Assembly (NCBI GenBank): GCA_021157815.1
Contig: JAGGVT010000062.1
Location: forward strand, 1-18,598
Source of the DNA: a bacterium
Lineage (GTDB): Bacteria; JAJVIF01; JAGGVT01
Length of the DNA: 18,598 nt
Direction of reading: 5' to 3'
Shown here: piece after piece, positions 14,042 to 18,598 of the stretch
Layout: each line of letters begins with the position of its first letter
Position numbering within the stretch: the stretch's first letter is position 1
The notes under the pieces: model-generated
Database searches by the model: none
What the model was told of the DNA's origin: nothing
Seen by the model: only the letters and a program-made list of their open reading frames with translations
Program-made: the position numbers and the translations under genes

Positions 14042-15225
14042 CAGGATTAACCGCGGAAACTCCATTAGTTTACTCAAGGAAAATTCGACCGTTACCGTCA
14101 GCCACAATCGAACTCGCGCAGAAAGCCCGCATACTTAAAGCAGAAGGACAGGATGTTATCGAACTTGCGGGTGGCGATCCCGATTTCACACCCGACAAAC
14201 ACATCCTCGACTCCATTAGCGATGCTCTTTTCGGTGGCAAAACAAAATACACTCATCCAAGAGGAATTCCTGAACTACGCCAGGCGATCGCGAAGAAACA
14301 CAAGAAAGAAAACAACATCGATGCAGACTGGAAAACTCAGATTATCGTAACATCCGGCGGCAAACAGGCGATTGCTGTCGCACTCATGGCGCTTCTTGAA
14401 AATAATGAGGAAGTCCTTATTCCGCAGCCGTCATGGGTATCTTATGATAACATGACTCTTATTGCCGGTGGAATCCCAAAACCGGTGGCAGCTGCGGCAT
14501 CGAATAAATTCAAAGTCACAGTGGATGATCTGGAGAAACAGGCAACTAATCGCTCAAAAGTGCTTTTGTTCAACAATCCGCAGAATCCGACCGGACAGGT
14601 ATATTCCAAAAGCGAGATTGATGAAATCTGCGAGTGGTGCGCGAGCAGGGGAGTTTATTTTATTTCCGATGAAGTTTATGAGCACATCATCTTTGATGGC
14701 GCAAAGCATTATTCGCCGGCATCAAACGAGCGTTTTGCCAAATTCGTAATCACAATCAACGCGGTTTCGAAAACATATTCAATGACCGGATTACGCCTGG
14801 GGTGGCTTCACGCTCCCGAGTGGATCGTGAATAAAATAGACCCTCACCATCAGCATTTGATAACATGCGCGACCTCAATCGTGCAATGGGGCGCGTTAAC
14901 CGCTCTTGAAACTCCACACGACGGCATCACAAAAAGGCAAAAAGCCTATTCAGACAGGCGCGATATTGTCGTACAATTGCTGTCGAAATCAAAAACTGTC
15001 AAGCCTTTGGTTCCGACGGGTACTTTTTATGTATTTCTCGATATCACAAAAACAGGATTCTCCTCAATCGATTTCTGCTCAAATCTTCTCGATAACGGAG
15101 GGCTTGCCTTGTGTCCGGGAAGCGCATTCGGCGCGGCAGGAGAGGGTTGGGCCAGGATGTTGTTCGCGCGCGATGATAACACGCTCAAAGAGGCTTGCGG
15201 TCGTATCCTTTCGGTGTACGGGTAA
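14038..15225 (+). CDS. Class I/II PLP-dependent aminotransferase (aspartate aminotransferase-like)
   Basis: 395 aa. It transfers amino groups between amino and keto acids using PLP. Visible are GGDPDFTP (45-52), YTHPRGIPELRQAIA (71-85), TSGGKQAI (105-112), NNPQNPTG (179-186, with Asn183), SDEVYEHI (210-217, with PLP-ring Asp211), SKTYSMTGLRLGW (244-256, with Schiff-base Lys245), and Arg373 as the likely carboxylate-binding Arg. The substrate cannot be read from the sequence; aspartate or aromatic amino acids are usual for the group. The ATG at 14038 overlaps the fliJ stop and has GGAGGG upstream; upstream in-frame starts would run inside fliJ. It is not of the DegT type (PseC) expected for pseudaminic acid synthesis, so its presence in a flagellar/PseG operon is unexplained. 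Confidence 0.9.
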   Translation: MTGLTAETPLVYSRKIRPLPSATIELAQKARILKAEGQDVIELAGGDPDFTPDKHILDSISDALFGGKTKYTHPRGIPELRQAIAKKHKKENNIDADWKTQIIVTSGGKQAIAVALMALLENNEEVLIPQPSWVSYDNMTLIAGGIPKPVAAAASNKFKVTVDDLEKQATNRSKVLLFNNPQNPTGQVYSKSEIDEICEWCASRGVYFISDEVYEHIIFDGAKHYSPASNERFAKFVITINAVSKTYSMTGLRLGWLHAPEWIVNKIDPHHQHLITCATSIVQWGALTALETPHDGITKRQKAYSDRRDIVVQLLSKSKTVKPLVPTGTFYVFLDITKTGFSSIDFCSNLLDNGGLALCPGSAFGAAGEGWARMLFARDDNTLKEACGRILSVYG

Positions 15226-15228
15226 ACG

Positions 15229-16263
15229 GTGAATAATTCAAAACTTCTATTCAGAGTTGATGGCGGCCCGGAAATCGGAATGGGCCATGTAATGCGATGT
15301 CTCCGACTTGCGAAAGAGATTGCAGATATCCATCCGTGTGAAATCGTTTTCGTTACTACAACCCCGGAACACCTTAAACCGCTTTTACAAAATTACATTC
15401 CAGATGCGACATTAAAGAATTTTGCCAACGATGATTTTAGTTCAATTCTCGATTTTTATAATCAGTATAAACCTCTCGTGATTATCAGCGATATCAACCT
15501 GCATTCCAGAATCGATGATTATCTGCGCTTTGTGGAGAATGTGCCATATCATGTAAACATTCACGAGATGCACTTTCATCATTTCTATTTTGGGCTTGTC
15601 GTTTTCGCATCGATTCTTCCAATCAAACCAAACTGCAAATGTGAATCAATGGCGCAGTATCTTAAAGGCTCGAAATACCTTCTAGTCGATTCACGCCTGA
15701 CTTCGCTTGACAAGCCGGATTTCAAATCATCGGACAAACTCAATCTGCTCATAACTTTTGGAGGCGCTGACCCCGAGAGGATTTCAGAAAAGGTTTTATC
15801 AATCCTTAAAGATGTCAACCTCGATAAATCACTCGTTGATATCAAACTCGTTATGGGCCCTGCGAATCCACGAAGAGCTGAAATAAAATCAATTGCAGCG
15901 GAAATAGAATCAGTTCAAATTATCGATTCACAGCTCGACCTCTTTAACCTTATCAAATCCAGCGATATTGTAATCACCAACGGCGGCACCACTGTTTATG
16001 AGACAATCGCGGCATCGCGTCCAACCTGGGTGATTCCGCAAAATGAATTTGAACAAAAGGTCGGACAGCTTCTGATGAGTAAAAAGACGATTCTCGGCTT
16101 GGGAATGGAATCGCTCAAAGCTGAACTGCTCGACAAGCTACCTGAAATCCGCATCAATGCAGATAATGTAATTGATAAAGGAAAAAAACTGATCGATGGC
16201 AAGGGCACTGCCAGATTAGCTAAAAAAATAATCACTGCTCTTGATTCGATAATCTCAAAATGA
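15229..16263 (+). CDS. PseG-like nucleotide-sugar hydrolase / GT-B family protein
   Basis: 344 aa. PseG removes UDP from a diacetamido-trideoxy sugar during pseudaminic acid synthesis, a route to flagellin glycosylation in several bacteria. The N-terminus FRVDGGPEIGMGHVMRCLRLA (8-28) contains the hallmark G.GH..RC with His20 at the catalytic position. The second GT-B half has LITFGGADPERIS (174-186) and VITNGGTTVYETIAASRP (245-262). The start is GTG, three bases after the aminotransferase stop, so it is almost certainly co-translated. No pseB, pseC, pseH, pseF or pseI lies in the window. It might be a PseG homologue for another sugar, or a glycosyltransferase, so I leave the symbol blank. No terminator is visible after the stop. 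Confidence 0.75.
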   Translation: MNNSKLLFRVDGGPEIGMGHVMRCLRLAKEIADIHPCEIVFVTTTPEHLKPLLQNYIPDATLKNFANDDFSSILDFYNQYKPLVIISDINLHSRIDDYLRFVENVPYHVNIHEMHFHHFYFGLVVFASILPIKPNCKCESMAQYLKGSKYLLVDSRLTSLDKPDFKSSDKLNLLITFGGADPERISEKVLSILKDVNLDKSLVDIKLVMGPANPRRAEIKSIAAEIESVQIIDSQLDLFNLIKSSDIVITNGGTTVYETIAASRPTWVIPQNEFEQKVGQLLMSKKTILGLGMESLKAELLDKLPEIRINADNVIDKGKKLIDGKGTARLAKKIITALDSIISK

Positions 16264-16342
16264 TGCTATCGAGATCTCTGAAAAAAGGAAATAAATGGTA
16301 GCTCGGTTTCTCATGAGAATGTCTCAGAACCTGGCTTTTTCT

Positions 16343-16450
16343 GTCATCCCGAGCGAAGCGAAGGATCTATTTTAGATAGTGTAGATTAATTTCATCAGGT
16401 TTAATCATCAACACAGTAGCAAATAGATTCTTCGCTGCGCTTAGAATGAC
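16343..16450. repeat. 108-bp inverted-repeat element, copy 2
   Basis: The left arm (16343-16371) begins GTCATCCCGAGCGAAGCGAA and the right arm (16424-16450) ends GCTTAGAATGAC. The centre contains ATCAACACAGTAGCAAATAG, close to the centre of copy 1 (106-213). Both copies are exactly 108 bp and both are followed some 40 bases later by GAGACA(A/C). They are clearly related elements, about 16 kb apart. Confidence 0.85.
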
Positions 16451-16528
16451 AAACCTTTTTGCTTATAATTGAGTTATGAGACACTTTCCTCATTAACCGC
16501 GGTAATGCGTAGATATTACACACGTTTT

Positions 16529-16555
16529 CCCGTCTGATGAGAAGACGGGCTACAA
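16529..16555. repeat. Stem-loop with CTACAA tail
   Basis: CCCGTCT (16529-16535) pairs with AGACGGG (16543-16549), followed by CTACAA. The form (C-rich arm, purine-rich loop, G-rich arm, YTACAA) matches the repeats at 5300 and 7259-7348, although the stem bases differ. Confidence 0.6.
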
Positions 16556-16633
16556 TTACATGATTATTTTTAAGAGGTCTCCTATCTTAATAGCATAATA
16601 CCCATTTCCAAAAAACATAAAACATTTCAGATA

Positions 16634-16662
16634 TTGTTATTACCTATACTGTGTCCTATAAT
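16634..16662 (+). promoter_or_regulatory. Sigma-70-type promoter for the lipoprotein gene
   Basis: TTGTTA (16634-16639) and TATAAT (16657-16662) are 17 bases apart. The -10 is a perfect consensus and the -35 matches four of six. Transcription would start near 16669, giving a leader of about 32 nt. AGGAGG (16689-16694) lies six bases before the ATG at 16701, an optimal ribosome-binding site. Confidence 0.7.
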
Positions 16663-16700
16663 TAATTATCTGACTTTGACAAGCAATTAGGAGGCGTATT

Positions 16701-18598
16701 ATGCGCGCGCTTAATATCTTTATCATACTATTTGTGATATTGGTTATTTGTGGATGTTCAAAATCCACACCTGCCGAACCGCCAACCGTTGATTTCTACG
16801 GCGGGAATCATGTGGTAACCGCGACCGGAACAATCGAGATTGACCCTGATACGATGGCAATTAACATCGTTCAAAATCGCGATACGGCATTTCATTACGA
16901 TGTAACAAGTTTGCTTGCGGGTTCGTGCCCCGGCGGATGTTTCCGATGGCAGATTGGCGATGTTACAGGCAACCTGTTCATTATTGAACTGACACTGGAA
17001 AATCCAACAGCGATTCAGGTTCATGATGTCCGACTCGTTCTTACATTCCTTGATGGCAAAATTGTTGAGAATCCCGATGGTTACACCGATGTTTTTCATC
17101 ATTTCGAGTGGAGCCCGTTTATGGCTTTCGCGAAAACATCTCCTGACAGGGCGTTTCCTGTAGGTCCCGGTGGGATGGATTATCGTGACATGGAACTTCG
17201 CTGGCCTGCCGGAGCTGGGCCCTTTGTAACTTATTTTATCGAGGTTTCACTCGGTGGAAACTGCCATGAACCATACATGATTCATGGCCAGAACCAGTTG
17301 GGACAGCTGACACCGACAGGTGGAAACGCGACTGTTCATGTTGAGGTTTCCGACCATCAGGGTGATATCTCCGATGTGATTGTCGATACAACACCGATTA
17401 CCAGTTCATATACTTTCCTGGAATTTGTCGCGGGTGAAGTCTGGGAGAAGGAGATTTCAAACACCTCAGGCGCGGCGATAGGCTCATATAACTGCCTGAT
17501 TCGAGCGTCATCACCGGGTGAAACAGCAGCTATTTATGATTATATCGAATTGTCAGTTACAGAGGCAACATTACCGCATTGGAATTCATTCGGCGGTGAT
17601 TCAAAAAATACCGGAAGGTCATACGAGACAGGCCCTCAAACCGATAACCTCTTGTGGTTTAACGATCATACGATTACCGGCGATTACCACACAATCGGAG
17701 CGCCTGTCATCGATTCCGCCGGCGATGTCTATTATCATGTAACACCTCATCCGACTGATGGCAGATTCTACAAAGTAAGCGGCGCTGATGGAAGCGTGAT
17801 TTGGTCGCATGATCCGGATGATGACGAATCTCTTCTCAGCAAGGAGATTTACAGCGTACCCGCTATCAATGAGGAATTAGGTTATGTTTATTACGCTTGC
17901 ATGGACGGATTGTGGTGCGTTGAAATGGCATCCGGTGATTACGTCGCCCATTACCCGATGGCGGATGCGAATGAGGGTTCATCTCCCACAGTCGGCGCAG
18001 GACGGGTTTATATCGGATATCCAGATGATTCAATGACAGCGTTTTCACCCGATTTATCAACGGTGAAATATCAATATAACTCTGGCGATGGCTTCAGTTG
18101 CGCCGCGGCGGTTGATTCAGCAGGCAACGCGTTTTTCCCGGCTCTTGGTCCGGACAGGAAACTCATAGGCCTTGATATCGATGGCGTCGAACTGTTCACC
18201 CCCAAAAATATGTCGAGCGAGGCGTTACGGTTGGTCTCTGCGGCAATTGAAGATGATGGAACATTTTTCTATCAGACAGGAGCCTATAAACTCTACGCGT
18301 TCAGTTCATCAGGCACAATCAAGTGGAGTTTTTTCAGTTCCGTTCCAAACACATATTATTCAAGCCCGGTTCTGGGGCATGGTAGTAATGTATATATCTT
18401 CCGTGAGAAAATGCTGATAGCGGTTGACAAGGAAACAGGCGATGAGGACTGGTCACATGTCATGGATACAAACTGCATAACCCCGCTTGTTGACGCGTCT
18501 GAGACAATCTACTTCATGGATTATTCCGGTGTGATTCACGCGTTCAACACAACAACGAAAACAGATACATGGTCGTATGCTACGGGCCGTCCACTCTA
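16701..18598 (+). CDS. Lipoprotein with N-terminal beta-rich domain and PQQ-type beta-propeller (3' end outside the window)
   Basis: At least 632 codons are open to the window edge. A lipoprotein signal (hydrophobic 4-16, lipobox I-C-G-Cys19) is followed by Ser at +2, which in Escherichia coli would favour the outer membrane. Residues from about 30 to 290 form an unrecognised beta-rich region with phrases such as VHDVRLVLTF and GPFVTYFIEVSLGGNC. From Trp294 (WNSFGGDSKNTGRS) a PQQ/BamB-like propeller begins, with blade motifs GSVIWSH, GTIKWSF, GDEDWSH and TDTWSY. Propellers of this kind bind partners or scaffold envelope complexes; few bind PQQ. I know no named family for the whole protein, and its role is unknown. 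It has its own promoter and is separate from the flagellar operon by 437 bp. Confidence 0.8.
   Translation, partial: MRALNIFIILFVILVICGCSKSTPAEPPTVDFYGGNHVVTATGTIEIDPDTMAINIVQNRDTAFHYDVTSLLAGSCPGGCFRWQIGDVTGNLFIIELTLENPTAIQVHDVRLVLTFLDGKIVENPDGYTDVFHHFEWSPFMAFAKTSPDRAFPVGPGGMDYRDMELRWPAGAGPFVTYFIEVSLGGNCHEPYMIHGQNQLGQLTPTGGNATVHVEVSDHQGDISDVIVDTTPITSSYTFLEFVAGEVWEKEISNTSGAAIGSYNCLIRASSPGETAAIYDYIELSVTEATLPHWNSFGGDSKNTGRSYETGPQTDNLLWFNDHTITGDYHTIGAPVIDSAGDVYYHVTPHPTDGRFYKVSGADGSVIWSHDPDDDESLLSKEIYSVPAINEELGYVYYACMDGLWCVEMASGDYVAHYPMADANEGSSPTVGAGRVYIGYPDDSMTAFSPDLSTVKYQYNSGDGFSCAAAVDSAGNAFFPALGPDRKLIGLDIDGVELFTPKNMSSEALRLVSAAIEDDGTFFYQTGAYKLYAFSSSGTIKWSFFSSVPNTYYSSPVLGHGSNVYIFREKMLIAVDKETGDEDWSHVMDTNCITPLVDASETIYFMDYSGVIHAFNTTTKTDTWSYATGRPL

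Overview
The window reads as a piece of chromosome from an uncultured, motile, Gram-negative-type bacterium of moderate GC content. The signs are a flagellar export module (fliH-fliI-fliJ), an outer-membrane-type lipoprotein, a LemA/DUF2207 membrane pair, and intergenic gaps crowded with short palindromic repeats. No rRNA or tRNA gene is present, and I cannot place the organism in a phylum from these genes. There is no phage, plasmid or CRISPR signature.

Layout. (1) 1-295: a terminator-like hairpin for a gene lying upstream of the window, an 18-bp tandem repeat and a 108-bp inverted-repeat element. (2) 296-1063, minus: a dimethylargininase (DDAH) family hydrolase. (3) 1064-1431: a divergent intergenic region with a 92-bp inverted repeat and a near-consensus housekeeping promoter. 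(4) 1432-5048, plus: a three-gene biotin-enzyme operon made of an acyl-CoA carboxyltransferase (12S/PccB/MmdA type), a pyruvate/oxaloacetate carboxyltransferase (5S/OadA/PycB type) and a free biotin carrier protein. Together they have the parts of a methylmalonyl-CoA:pyruvate transcarboxylase. (5) 5549-7031, minus: an AT-rich multi-pass membrane protein of glycosyltransferase GT-C type, broken by a one-base frameshift. (6) 7373-10213, minus: lemA followed by a DUF2207 membrane protein, separated by a 327-bp gap full of palindromes. (7) 10265-10963: a 699-bp deletion derivative of an IS5-type insertion sequence with recognisable ends. (8) 11422-16263, plus: fliH, fliI, fliJ, a class I aminotransferase and a PseG-like nucleotide-sugar hydrolase, the last four overlapping or nearly touching. 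A 113-bp inverted-repeat element sits between fliH and fliI. (9) 16701 to the window end, plus: a lipoprotein with a PQQ-type beta-propeller, cut off by the window edge.

How the genes work together. The biotin operon could exchange carboxyl groups between oxaloacetate/pyruvate and propionyl-CoA/methylmalonyl-CoA, as in propionate metabolism. FliH, FliI and FliJ form the ATPase complex of the flagellar export apparatus. The tight coupling to an aminotransferase and a PseG-like protein suggests, without proof, a link between flagellar export and nucleotide-sugar or flagellin-glycan synthesis. LemA and DUF2207 form a frequently paired envelope module of unknown function.

The most unusual aspect is the density of small repeats. 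At least five families of palindromic or inverted-repeat elements occur in the gaps, several in two or more copies inside the window. An array of TTTAATCAAA motifs lies directly upstream of fliH. I saw no system that is clearly new. The best candidates for follow-up are the flagellar/sugar gene coupling, the fliH-upstream motif array and the repeat families.
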